Positions 18,320 to 24,737 are shown, numbered from the stretch's first letter. The stretch is DNA of 31,715 nucleotides from an uncultured Collinsella sp. (GCA_902491765.1 CABUIY010000021.1:1-31715); one strand, 5' to 3'. The notes: generated by a model from the sequence alone, not told the origin. Numbers and translations: made by a program.

Positions 18320-19225
18320 ATGGAACCTATTACAACGGGCATGCAAGGAGCAGCCGTCGAGGACGTGCAGTCTCGTCTCCTGCAGCTCGGCTACACGATT
18401 GATGCCGCCGAAGTCACCGACAAGTACTTTGGAGCCACCACTGAGCAGGCCGTCAGCACCTTCAGGCTCGACAGCGGCCTTGCTGCCGGTCATGCCATCG
18501 ATATCCCCTGTTGGAGCGCCCTTGTAGACGCTTCGTATAAGCTGGGCGACCGCACCCTCTATCTGCGCATGCCCAATTTCCATGGCGCCGATGTGCAGGC
18601 CCTGCAGCGCGCTCTCAACGTTTTGGGCTTTGCCTGTGGCGAAGACGACGGCTACTTTGGTCCGCATACCGAGGCCGCCCTGCAGCAGTTCCAGGAAAAT
18701 GTCGGCCTGTTTGCCGACGGCATGGCCTTCCAGGACACCTACGCCTACATCAACCGCCTGCACCATGTGTGGGAGGGCAAGCCCTCGGTCACCGAAGCCG
18801 AGTCCCGCATCGGTTTTGCTCGCGCCGCCAACGTGCTCGAGCGCTTCCAGATTGCCGTTATCGGCGAGGACCCCATCGCGCGCAGTGTTGCGTCGCGCAT
18901 GTGGAATATCGCCACGGCAACGACCGACAACAGCGGCATGATGCTCTGCGACTCCGAGGTCCCAACCGACGTTGACCTGGTGCTCGAAATCGCAAGCGAC
19001 GAGCTGCCCGCCGACGCCGCACCGCGCGCCACGATTGCCCTCGCCGAGTGCCACAACCTGGCCCAGCGCATCCGCACTGCCAATGTCGCCGCGCAGCAGA
19101 AGCCGGCTCGCATTCGCATTGAGCTCACGGGCATGACGCGCTACAACGGCACCTTCACGGCCAGCGACGCACAGACACTCGCCGTACGCCTGCTCGATGG
19201 CGTTTGCGATGCCCTCGCAGATTAG
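18320..19225 (+). CDS. Cytoplasmic protein with two peptidoglycan-binding domains and a degenerate amidase_3-like domain (CwlM-like)
   Basis: A 301-residue protein with no signal peptide or membrane segment. Residues 1-75 and about 80-150 are two PG_binding_1 repeats (GAAVEDVQSRLLQLGY with FGATTEQAVSTFR; GADVQALQRALNVLGF with DGYFGPHTEAALQQFQ). Residues about 170-301 follow the outline of an amidase_3 fold (FQIAVIGEDPIA, then VDLVLEIASDE, RIRIELTGMTRYNG, and a C-terminal LAVRLLDGVCDAL helix). The zinc-binding DPGHGG and LHxN-type motifs are absent, so it should not be an active amidase. This is the architecture of actinobacterial CwlM, which in mycobacteria acts in the cytoplasm as a regulator of MurA. 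I infer a similar regulatory role here, with moderate confidence. AAAGGGG lies before the ATG. Confidence 0.72.
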   Translation: MEPITTGMQGAAVEDVQSRLLQLGYTIDAAEVTDKYFGATTEQAVSTFRLDSGLAAGHAIDIPCWSALVDASYKLGDRTLYLRMPNFHGADVQALQRALNVLGFACGEDDGYFGPHTEAALQQFQENVGLFADGMAFQDTYAYINRLHHVWEGKPSVTEAESRIGFARAANVLERFQIAVIGEDPIARSVASRMWNIATATTDNSGMMLCDSEVPTDVDLVLEIASDELPADAAPRATIALAECHNLAQRIRTANVAAQQKPARIRIELTGMTRYNGTFTASDAQTLAVRLLDGVCDALAD

Positions 19226-19263
19226 GTAAACTAAACGAGTTGCTTTTGGGCAACACCACACAT

Positions 19264-19338
19264 TGGGACGTAGTTCAACGGTAGAACTCCGGTTTTTGGT
19301 GCCGGCTGTTGGGGGTTCGAATCCCTCCGTCCCAGCCA
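19264..19338 (+). tRNA. tRNA-Gln (anticodon UUG), CCA encoded
   Basis: The full cloverleaf can be drawn. Acceptor TGGGACG pairs with CGTCCCA, the D-arm is GTTC/GAAC, and the anticodon stem CCGGT/GCCGG has loop TTTTGGT, giving UUG. The T-arm is GGGGG/CCCTC with loop TTCGAAT. G73 is followed by an encoded CCA (19336-19338). The U1-A72 pair and the CCGGTTTTTGG anticodon arm are typical of bacterial tRNA-Gln. It lies 38 nt after the CwlM-like gene, followed by its own terminator. Confidence 0.96.
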
Positions 19339-19345
19339 AAGAAAC

Positions 19346-19385
19346 AAGCCTCTCGAACGCATAGCCGATCGGGAGGCTTTTCTTG
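19346..19385 (+). terminator. Intrinsic terminator after tRNA-Gln
   Basis: A 10-bp stem AAGCCTCTCG/CGGGAGGCTT with one G-T pair (19346-19355 with 19370-19379) is followed by TTCTTG, 8 nt after the tRNA. Confidence 0.85.
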
Positions 19386-19393
19386 TGAGCAAG

Positions 19394-19410
19394 CGGAGGG
19401 ATTCGAACCC
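19394..19410 (-). other. Inverted 17-nt copy of the tRNA-Gln T-arm (tRNA fragment)
   Basis: On the minus strand this 17-nt block is identical to tRNA-Gln positions 19313-19329 (GGGTTCGAATCCCTCCG). I cannot draw a D-arm or anticodon arm around it, so it is a fragment rather than a second tRNA. It may be the remnant of a decayed minus-strand tRNA or of an old integration site. The rest of 19411-19531 shows no gene or other recognisable element. Confidence 0.55.
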
Positions 19411-19531
19411 GCAAGGAATCTACCTATATAAGACAGACGCCCCAGGCCCATAACGACCAAGAGCGCCTTGCATCTAGAATTATCAGCCCTGTTCCGAAAA
19501 GCGAGCCGCCTGCGACAACCAAGTAGCCGCA

Positions 19532-19668
19532 GGCCCCGGGAGAGCGGGGACACCGGCTTAGGTTTATCGCGAGTTCCGCACGAACAGGAGGCCACTTAAT
19601 GTGGCCTCCGTCGTGAGCAGGACTGTAGAGCAGGAAACCTAAGCCGGTGTCCCCGCTCTCCCGGGGCC
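19532..19668 (+). repeat. Hairpin element copy 2 (69-nt core, 34-bp private arms)
   Basis: Perfect 34-bp arms (19532-19565 and 19635-19668) flank the 69-nt core (19566-19634). The core stem is GGAGGCCAC/GTGGCCTCC with loop TTAAT. The outer helix CACGA/TCGTG differs from the corresponding pairs in other copies. Arms end GTTT/AAAC against the core. The right arm ends 7 nt before the stop codon of the minus-strand Toprim gene. The arm sequence is unrelated to copies 1, 3 and 4. No T-run on either strand. Confidence 0.92.
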
Positions 19669-19675
19669 GAACGCC

Positions 19676-21856
19676 CTAGTTGTTCAGCATGCGGTCGAAG
19701 CTTCCCGAGTCGCCATCCCGATAGTCTGCGGTCATCAGAATCTCCTGCGGAATGCGCCCGCCTTCACGCAGCACGTTGCGGAACTGCACGCGCGTGACCA
19801 TGGGCAGATCCTTGATCGTCGCTGCCAGGTTCTGTGGCACGCCCTGGTTGGCAGCCGCGGGCTCGCACTCGCCGCCGGCCTTCACGCGACGCTTATGCTC
19901 GGCAAGCATGGCGCGGTACATGCCGGCATGCAGGCGAATCTCAACCACATTGGCATTGCGAGTCTGCTCGACAATGCGCGCGCCCTCGCGATCGATATCG
20001 CCTACGTAGTAGACGTAGTTAAAGCGATAGCCAATCTCGGCCAGATAATCGTCCAGGGCATGCGAGACGCTCGCCTTGCATCCGCCGCCAAAAATCACGC
20101 CGCCCACCTTGATGCCAAAGAGCTTGGCGTGCTTGCGGCCACGCAGCAGCTTGACGATCTCGTCGTAGGTGTCCAGGTTCTCGACCATAATGAACGGCTT
20201 GTCGGCGCCCAGCGTAAAGAAGCCCGTAAAGTGCACGGGGCGATTGGGGGCGACCTTGATCGCCTGCATGCTGATGCCCTTTTCGGTCATGCGTCTGATC
20301 AGGCGCTCACCGTGCTTGCCGTCAAAAGCCTTCTCGTCGTTAAAGATCTGGTAGGCGCGCTGGCGGCGCGAGGCAACCGGCGTATCGGCACCTCGGTTCT
20401 GCTCGATCCAAGCCTGGATGATTGCGATTTCCTCGGCAATCTTGCGGTTGGACATCTCGTTGTGCTGAGTGCGCTGCGGAGCCTTTTTGCCGTCCTTGCC
20501 CTCGACCTTTACGATCTGTGTCTGCTGCTCCTTGATCTTAGAGAGCGCCGTAGGCGTAGGGACAACTTTGAGCAGCTGCCTGCCTAAAACGCGGGCAAGG
20601 GCAAACGCCGAGACCTCGCCGTGGACTGCCGACTTGGGCTGCTGGGCAGCAGTATCTGCTGCGGTAGACTCCGGCTTCTTCTGAGACTTGCGCTTAGAAT
20701 CGCCTTGGGAATTGCGCTCGCGCTTCGGCATAGGCGCCTGCTTCTGCGGACGATTGGACTTGCTCTCCTTCGCCGGCTGGCGCTTAGGCTGCCCCGAAGA
20801 AACCTCGACCTTCGCATCTTCGTCCTGCGGCGTGGTCTTCTCGGCTGCAGTCTCGGCATGGGAACTGCGGCCCCCACGATGGCGACGGCGGCGAGGCTTG
20901 CTCGACGCGCCCTGCTCCGCCTGCTCATCAGTAGGCTGCTGGCCCTTGGCCTCGGCATCGACCTCAAGCTGCGGCTCAACAGGCTTCTGTTCGCGAGCCG
21001 CCGGCTCAACGGCCTTCTCGTCCTTCTCGTCCTGAGTGGTCGAAGCCGGTTCGCTCTTCTCCTGACGCCTTACGGGATACGCGCGCCCCGCAAAACCACG
21101 TCCGGGACGGCATGAACCCGGAGCCTTCTTGGCCGGTTCATCGGACGCGTCAGCAGCCTCGGCGGAATCCTGGACCTCGCATGCAATACCTCGCTGCTCG
21201 GCCTTAAAATGGGCACCGCGGCGACGCTTGGGCTCCTGGATCCCAGCATGCTCTTGAGTGCGAGTCGGCTCCTGCATCCCGACGGACTTTTCCTCGACGG
21301 TCTCAGCATCCGTCTCACCCTTTTGAGCAACGGCGCGACGGAAGCGCTCCTGCTGGGCGCGGCGCTGCGCATCGCGCTTGCCACCCCCACCAAAACCGCC
21401 GCGTCCTGCCTTGGCCGTAAAGGCACGCACGACGTTCTCATCGAGCAACTCATCGGTATCGACATGCTCGCGCGGAGCAACTTCTTCCACAGCAGGCACG
21501 TCAGCAGAATCCTCGACGACAAAGTCTTCGACGGACTCGGTAGGTTGTTCCTGGACATCGCTGATCTCGGCATTGATGGTATAGAACGCCGGGCGCCCGT
21601 TAATGCCGCTACCCTCGATCTTTGTCACGATTTTTGCCGCGATAAGCTCATCGCGCATCGCCTTGGTGTCACATTCCTTATCAACGGAGCGGAAAATCTG
21701 CGCCAGCGCACTCGACTTAATCTTGAGCGCCTTGCGGCAGAGCAGGTCGTAGGCAACCAGCTTGGCACGCTCGGCAGAAAGCGACGTCTGGCTGCTCAGA
21801 CGTTCAGCCAGGGCATCGACATTATTTTGGTTATCGGAATATACCGTCTTGGCCAC
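19676..21856 (-). CDS. Winged-helix plus Toprim protein related to Wadjet JetD (DUF2220), orphan
   Basis: About 726 residues. Residues 1-105 look like a winged-helix domain (LAERLSSQTSLSAERAKLVA, IFRSVDKECDTKAMRDELI, GRPAFYTINAEI). Residues about 105-420 are low-complexity, first acidic then Arg/Lys-rich with RGG-like patches (GRGGFGGGGKRD, KPRRRRHRGGR), probably disordered and nucleic-acid binding. The C-terminal part carries SRRQRAYQIFNDEKAFD, IMVENLDTYDEI (Toprim Glu near 556), GGVIFGGGCKAS and VYYVGDIDREGARI (Toprim Asp pair near 618-620), the pattern of JetD/DUF2220 proteins. JetD is the nuclease subunit of Wadjet anti-plasmid defence; no jetA, jetB or jetC lies nearby. A longer frame begins at an ATG at 21880, but AAAGG lies 6 nt before the GTG at 21856, which I use. 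Function unproven; DNA-end or plasmid surveillance is possible. Confidence 0.72.
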   Translation of the reverse strand: MAKTVYSDNQNNVDALAERLSSQTSLSAERAKLVAYDLLCRKALKIKSSALAQIFRSVDKECDTKAMRDELIAAKIVTKIEGSGINGRPAFYTINAEISDVQEQPTESVEDFVVEDSADVPAVEEVAPREHVDTDELLDENVVRAFTAKAGRGGFGGGGKRDAQRRAQQERFRRAVAQKGETDAETVEEKSVGMQEPTRTQEHAGIQEPKRRRGAHFKAEQRGIACEVQDSAEAADASDEPAKKAPGSCRPGRGFAGRAYPVRRQEKSEPASTTQDEKDEKAVEPAAREQKPVEPQLEVDAEAKGQQPTDEQAEQGASSKPRRRRHRGGRSSHAETAAEKTTPQDEDAKVEVSSGQPKRQPAKESKSNRPQKQAPMPKRERNSQGDSKRKSQKKPESTAADTAAQQPKSAVHGEVSAFALARVLGRQLLKVVPTPTALSKIKEQQTQIVKVEGKDGKKAPQRTQHNEMSNRKIAEEIAIIQAWIEQNRGADTPVASRRQRAYQIFNDEKAFDGKHGERLIRRMTEKGISMQAIKVAPNRPVHFTGFFTLGADKPFIMVENLDTYDEIVKLLRGRKHAKLFGIKVGGVIFGGGCKASVSHALDDYLAEIGYRFNYVYYVGDIDREGARIVEQTRNANVVEIRLHAGMYRAMLAEHKRRVKAGGECEPAAANQGVPQNLAATIKDLPMVTRVQFRNVLREGGRIPQEILMTADYRDGDSGSFDRMLNN

Positions 21857-21961
21857 GGGGCCCCTTTCATATGTACACATATACGTCTATATGGTACAAC
21901 GCACGCCCTTATCCACGCAAAACATCTGCGAGAACACTCGAGCGTCACCAGCTTTTGCATG

Positions 21962-22000
21962 AAAAAAGGACCGAGCCCGCGAAGTCGCGGACCCGGTCTT
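21962..22000 (-). terminator. Intrinsic terminator after cstA
   Basis: Reading leftwards, GACCG, G-T-containing pairs, CCGCG, loop ACTT, CGCGG and CGGTC form a 13-bp stem (21998-21969), followed by CTTTTTTC, 43 nt beyond the cstA stop. Confidence 0.88.
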
Positions 22001-22040
22001 TCCGAGTCATATAGATGTGACGTTCAACTCGTCAGGTCGA

Positions 22041-23930
22041 CTAAGCCTTGGCGGCCTCGGCGTCGGCAGGAGCCTCAGCGGCAGCGGCGCGGCCGTACTC
22101 GGCCTTGCCCATCTCGGACCACTCGGGCTCCTCGTCGGGCATGGAGCCGGCCTCCTTGCCGAAGAACTCCTTGAGGCAGTTGACGGCAACGATGAGGCCC
22201 AGGACCATCAGCAGGACGGCAAAGACGAGCTGCAGGCCCTTGGTGGCGGCGACGGAGACGGCGGCCGTGGTGGCGGTAGCCGGGATGGTACCGAAGAAAC
22301 CGTAGGCCTGGACGGCGGTCATGCAGCCCATGGCGCTCTGGACCAGCGAGGTGAAGGTGCAGCAGAGCAGGAAGGCGACGGGCACGTAGAGCATCCAGCC
22401 CTTGCGGCCGGTGCACTTGCAGAACACGGCGAGGGTGATCATGGTCATGCCGCCGAGCAGCTGGTTGGAAGCACCAAAGAGCGGCCAGATGTTGGCATAG
22501 CCACCAAAAGCGAGGGCGAGACCGGGAAGCAGGGTGACGACCGTGGCGAACCAGGGGTTGCCGAGGACCTTCATGTAGCCAGCCTTGGACTCGATGGCCA
22601 GGGCGTCGTTGGTCTGGGCAAAGAACTCGGAGAACGAGGTGCGGGCGATGCGGGCGACAGCGTCGAGCGAGGTCAGGGCCAGAGCGGAGACGTTCATGGT
22701 CATGAAGACAGTAGCGAGCGTGCCGTCAACACCGAAGGCCTGCATGCCGCGGGAGATGCCAGCGGCGAAGATCTGGAACGGGGTGGAAGCGACACCAGCA
22801 TTGAGGGCGCCAGTACCGGCGGTGTTCATATCGGAGAACATGATGCCGGCGACGATGATGGCAAGGATGCCGACGAAGGACTCGACGATCATGGCGCCGT
22901 AACCGACCTTGACGGCGTCCTGCTCCTTCTCGACCTGCTTGGAAGAGGTGCCGGAAGAAACGAGGCTGTGGAAACCGGAGAGAGCACCGCAAGCGACAGA
23001 GACGAACAGGACCGGGAACATCATGCCGGAGGCAGTGGAGAAGCCGGTGAAGACCGGAGCGGTGATAGTGGCCTGACCGTTGACGCCCAGGACGACGATG
23101 CCGAGGACAGCGCAGACGATCATGACGATCATCATGATGGAAGTGAGGTAGTCACGCGGAGTCTTGAGCATCTGGATGGGCATAGCGCCAGCGAAGACCA
23201 GGTAGACCATGACGACGGCGAACCACTGGAACTTATCCAGGTAGACCGGGAACTGCATACCGACGGCGAACATGAGAACCATAAGGACCACGCCGGTGAC
23301 GAACTCGGCAGCGCCGGTGAGGTTGAACTTCTTCTGGGCCCAACCAAAGGCGATGGCGACGAAGGTGAACAGGATGGAGATGGTACCAGCGCAGCCGGCG
23401 GCATAGGACTTGGTGAAGTCGACGGCACCGGTAGCAGCACCAGAAGCGTCAACGGCCGGGGTGAACATGAACGTCTTGCAGACCATGTCGGTGAAGGCGG
23501 CGATGACGATGATGCAGAACAGCCAGCAGAACAGCAGGAACAGGCGACGGCCGGTCTTGCCGATGTACTTCTCGATGAGCTGAGCGAGCGACTTGCCGTT
23601 GTTCTTCATCGAAGCGTACAGGGCACCAAAGTCGTGGACGGCGCCAAAGAAGATGCCGCCGACGAGGACCCAGAGCACGACGGGCAGCCAGCCAAAGGCC
23701 ATGGCGACGATCGTACCCGTGACAGGGCCGGCACCGCAGATCGAGCTGAACTGGTGCGAGAACGCGGTGAAGGCGGAGACGGGCGAGAAGCTGTTGCCGT
23801 CCTTCATACGCTTGGCCGGCGTGAGGGCCTCTTTGTCAACGCCCCACTTGTTGGCCAGCCAGCGGCCGTAGCCCAGATAGCCGCAGGCGAGCACCGCCGC
23901 GGCCACAACCATGAGCAAAACTCCGTTCAT
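22041..23930 (-). CDS. cstA: Carbon starvation protein A family transporter (CstA)
   Basis: A 629-residue polytopic membrane protein, the usual CstA/BtsT family length for short-form members. Family landmarks: the N-terminal GRWLANKWGV segment, PVSAFTAFSHQFSSICGAGPVTG, GAVHDFGALYASMKNNG near residue 100, the SGFHSLVSSGTSSKQ motif, and ANIWPLFGASNQLLGG near 460. There are about 15-16 hydrophobic helices and a short acidic, Ala-rich cytoplasmic tail. Experimentally studied relatives import peptides or pyruvate. The leader encodes an Ile/Val-rich peptide ahead of a terminator, which points to amino-acid-responsive attenuation and favours a peptide or amino-acid role here (inference). AGAGGAGG gives a strong ribosome site. 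Its codon use is very uniform, suggesting high expression. It is transcribed alone. Confidence 0.93.
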   Translation of the reverse strand: MNGVLLMVVAAAVLACGYLGYGRWLANKWGVDKEALTPAKRMKDGNSFSPVSAFTAFSHQFSSICGAGPVTGTIVAMAFGWLPVVLWVLVGGIFFGAVHDFGALYASMKNNGKSLAQLIEKYIGKTGRRLFLLFCWLFCIIVIAAFTDMVCKTFMFTPAVDASGAATGAVDFTKSYAAGCAGTISILFTFVAIAFGWAQKKFNLTGAAEFVTGVVLMVLMFAVGMQFPVYLDKFQWFAVVMVYLVFAGAMPIQMLKTPRDYLTSIMMIVMIVCAVLGIVVLGVNGQATITAPVFTGFSTASGMMFPVLFVSVACGALSGFHSLVSSGTSSKQVEKEQDAVKVGYGAMIVESFVGILAIIVAGIMFSDMNTAGTGALNAGVASTPFQIFAAGISRGMQAFGVDGTLATVFMTMNVSALALTSLDAVARIARTSFSEFFAQTNDALAIESKAGYMKVLGNPWFATVVTLLPGLALAFGGYANIWPLFGASNQLLGGMTMITLAVFCKCTGRKGWMLYVPVAFLLCCTFTSLVQSAMGCMTAVQAYGFFGTIPATATTAAVSVAATKGLQLVFAVLLMVLGLIVAVNCLKEFFGKEAGSMPDEEPEWSEMGKAEYGRAAAAEAPADAEAAKA

Positions 23931-23963
23931 TACATTTCCTCCTCTAAAAAGAACTTCCTAGAC

Positions 23964-24004
23964 ATAAAAAATGAGGGCCGTCGGTTGCGCTCGACGGCCC
24001 TCAT
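23964..24004 (-). terminator. Attenuator-like terminator in the cstA leader
   Basis: A perfect 13-bp stem (24004-23992 with 23983-23971, 8-nt loop; arms contain GAGGGCCGTCG) is followed on the transcribed strand by TTTTTT and lies 33 nt before the cstA ATG. It is downstream of the cstA promoter and of a short leader peptide, so it is positioned to attenuate cstA rather than end another gene. Upstream segments GGGTTAGC/GCTAGCCC and GCCCGT/ACGGGC (24048-24014) overlap and cannot both form, as expected for alternative structures. Confidence 0.82.
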
Positions 24005-24055
24005 CTTCATCAGCCGCCCGTTATCGTACGGGCTAGCTGTATGTGCTAACCCGCA

Positions 24056-24100
24056 TCAGATAATTACTACGCTGATAATGTTTAGCTGATGCGTGAACAT
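24056..24100 (-). CDS. Leader peptide MFTHQLNIISVVII of the cstA attenuator
   Basis: A 14-codon frame: ATG TTC ACG CAT CAG CTA, then AAC ATT ATC AGC GTA GTA ATT ATC, TGA. It holds four Ile, two Val and one Leu codon, with Ile/Val concentrated in the last seven codons. GAAGAGGA (24118-24111) lies 10 nt upstream. The frame spans an 8-bp hairpin: CGCATCAG lies inside codons 3-5, and its partner CTGATGCG overlaps the stop. A ribosome stalled at the Ile/Val codons would therefore disrupt that hairpin. This mirrors ilv-type leader peptides. The ORF is directly visible; the regulatory role is inferred. Confidence 0.68.
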   Translation of the reverse strand: MFTHQLNIISVVII

Positions 24101-24171
24101 GTCTAAGAAATCCTCTTCAATCATGATGCGAACGACCCGTGCGTGTTCACATCCCCCAGTGGTTGAAAAGG

Positions 24172-24200
24172 AGTATGAAACTTTAGTTACCTAAAGTCAA
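24172..24200 (-). promoter_or_regulatory. cstA promoter with palindromic operator in the spacer
   Basis: Reading leftwards, TTGACT (24200-24195), a 17-nt spacer and CATACT (24177-24172). The spacer is almost filled by the palindrome ACTTTAG-TTAC-CTAAAGT (24180-24197), an obvious site for a repressor dimer. Transcription would start near 24165, giving a 5' leader of about 235 nt with the leader peptide and attenuator. The remaining part 24201-24297 is AT-rich with no clear feature. Confidence 0.6.
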
Positions 24201-24297
24201 CGCAAATTTGTAATGAATTTTCAACTTTTTTGGATTTCTCAGTATAAAACGCCACTGACCTCGGACTTTACCCCACGACAGTTTTTGCATGAGAGAT

Positions 24298-24450
24298 GCC
24301 CCTGAGAGCCGCGGGAGCCGGGCGGCGCATATGAACTTTCCTGCTCTACAGTCCTGCGCAAGACGGAAAGCACATTAAGTGCTTTCCTTTGCGTGCGGAA
24401 CTCGCGATAAAGTTCATATGCGCCGCCCGGCTCCCGCGGCTCTCAGGGGC
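24298..24450 (-). repeat. Hairpin element copy 3 (69-nt core, 42-bp private arms, reversed)
   Basis: The longest copy. Perfect 42-bp arms (24298-24339 and 24409-24450) flank the core (24340-24408), which reads on the minus strand. The core stem is GGAAAGCAC/GTGCTTTCC with loop TTAAT. It differs from copy 4 at four of nine stem positions, and every change is compensated on the other side. Arms end CTTT/AAAG against the core. The arms contain long G/C blocks such as GAGAGCCGCGGGAGCC. Confidence 0.92.
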
Positions 24451-24462
24451 TCCCATCCCAAA

Positions 24463-24490
24463 TGCGGAGCAAAGCTCCGCACACCATCTT
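24463..24490 (+). other. Small hairpin with T-rich tail between element copies 3 and 4
   Basis: TGCGGAGC/GCTCCGCA with loop AAA (24463-24481) is followed by CACCATCTTTTTC. It resembles a weak plus-strand terminator, but no plus-strand gene precedes it. The remaining spacer to 24590 shows nothing recognisable. Confidence 0.35.
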
Positions 24491-24590
24491 TTTCTTTCAG
24501 CTAAAGCACGCCGGAAATTCGACGCAGCTGGCTAACCTTGCCGGACATTGTCGACGCCGAACCAACTCAGAAGCTATATCGATACAGAAA

Positions 24591-24725
24591 GGTCCCCGGA
24601 CGGAGGGGCCGGATATAAGGTTTATCGCGAGTTCCGCACGCAAAGAAGGCCACTTAATGTGGCCTTCGTCTTGCGCAGGACTGTAGAGCAGGAAACCTTA
24701 TATCCGGCCCCTCCGTCCGGGGACC
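24591..24725 (+). repeat. Hairpin element copy 4 (69-nt core, 33-bp private arms)
   Basis: Perfect 33-bp arms (24591-24623 and 24693-24725) flank the 69-nt core (24624-24692). The core stem is GAAGGCCAC/GTGGCCTTC with loop TTAAT. The core flank CGCAA/TTGCG matches copy 3 but not copies 1 or 2. Arms end GTTT/AAAC. The right arm ends 12 nt before the tsaB-rimI-tsaD stop, so this element may shape the 3' end of that operon's mRNA, although only TTTC follows on the minus strand. It faces copy 3 in opposite orientation, 140 nt away. Confidence 0.92.
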
Positions 24726-24737
24726 GCGCCGTACCAG

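Noticed and set aside
19386..19531. A second complete tRNA gene on the minus strand downstream of tRNA-Gln
   Set aside because: Only the T-arm block is present; no acceptor, D-arm or anticodon arm can be folded around it.
19532..19668. Hairpin elements as integron attC sites or insertion sequences with terminal repeats
   Set aside because: attC sites have conserved outer ends and variable centres, the reverse of what is seen. No transposase or integrase frame lies inside or beside any copy, and no target-site duplication is visible.
19676..21856. Complete Wadjet defence system
   Set aside because: Only a JetD-like protein is present. The neighbours are tRNA-Gln, the CwlM-like gene and cstA, with no JetA, JetB or SMC-like JetC.
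22017..24089. Very long open frame antisense to cstA (about 690 codons), and similar long frames opposite malQ, the binding-protein gene and galE
   Set aside because: Repetitive, low-complexity translations rich in Gly, Asp, Glu or His with no domain, arising because GC-rich codon bias suppresses stops on the opposite strand. The sense genes have full family motifs and ribosome sites.
23931..24171. T-box or known metabolite riboswitch in the cstA leader
   Set aside because: No T-box GGUGGNACC-type sequence or recognisable riboswitch core could be found. The in-frame Ile/Val-rich leader peptide explains the layout better.
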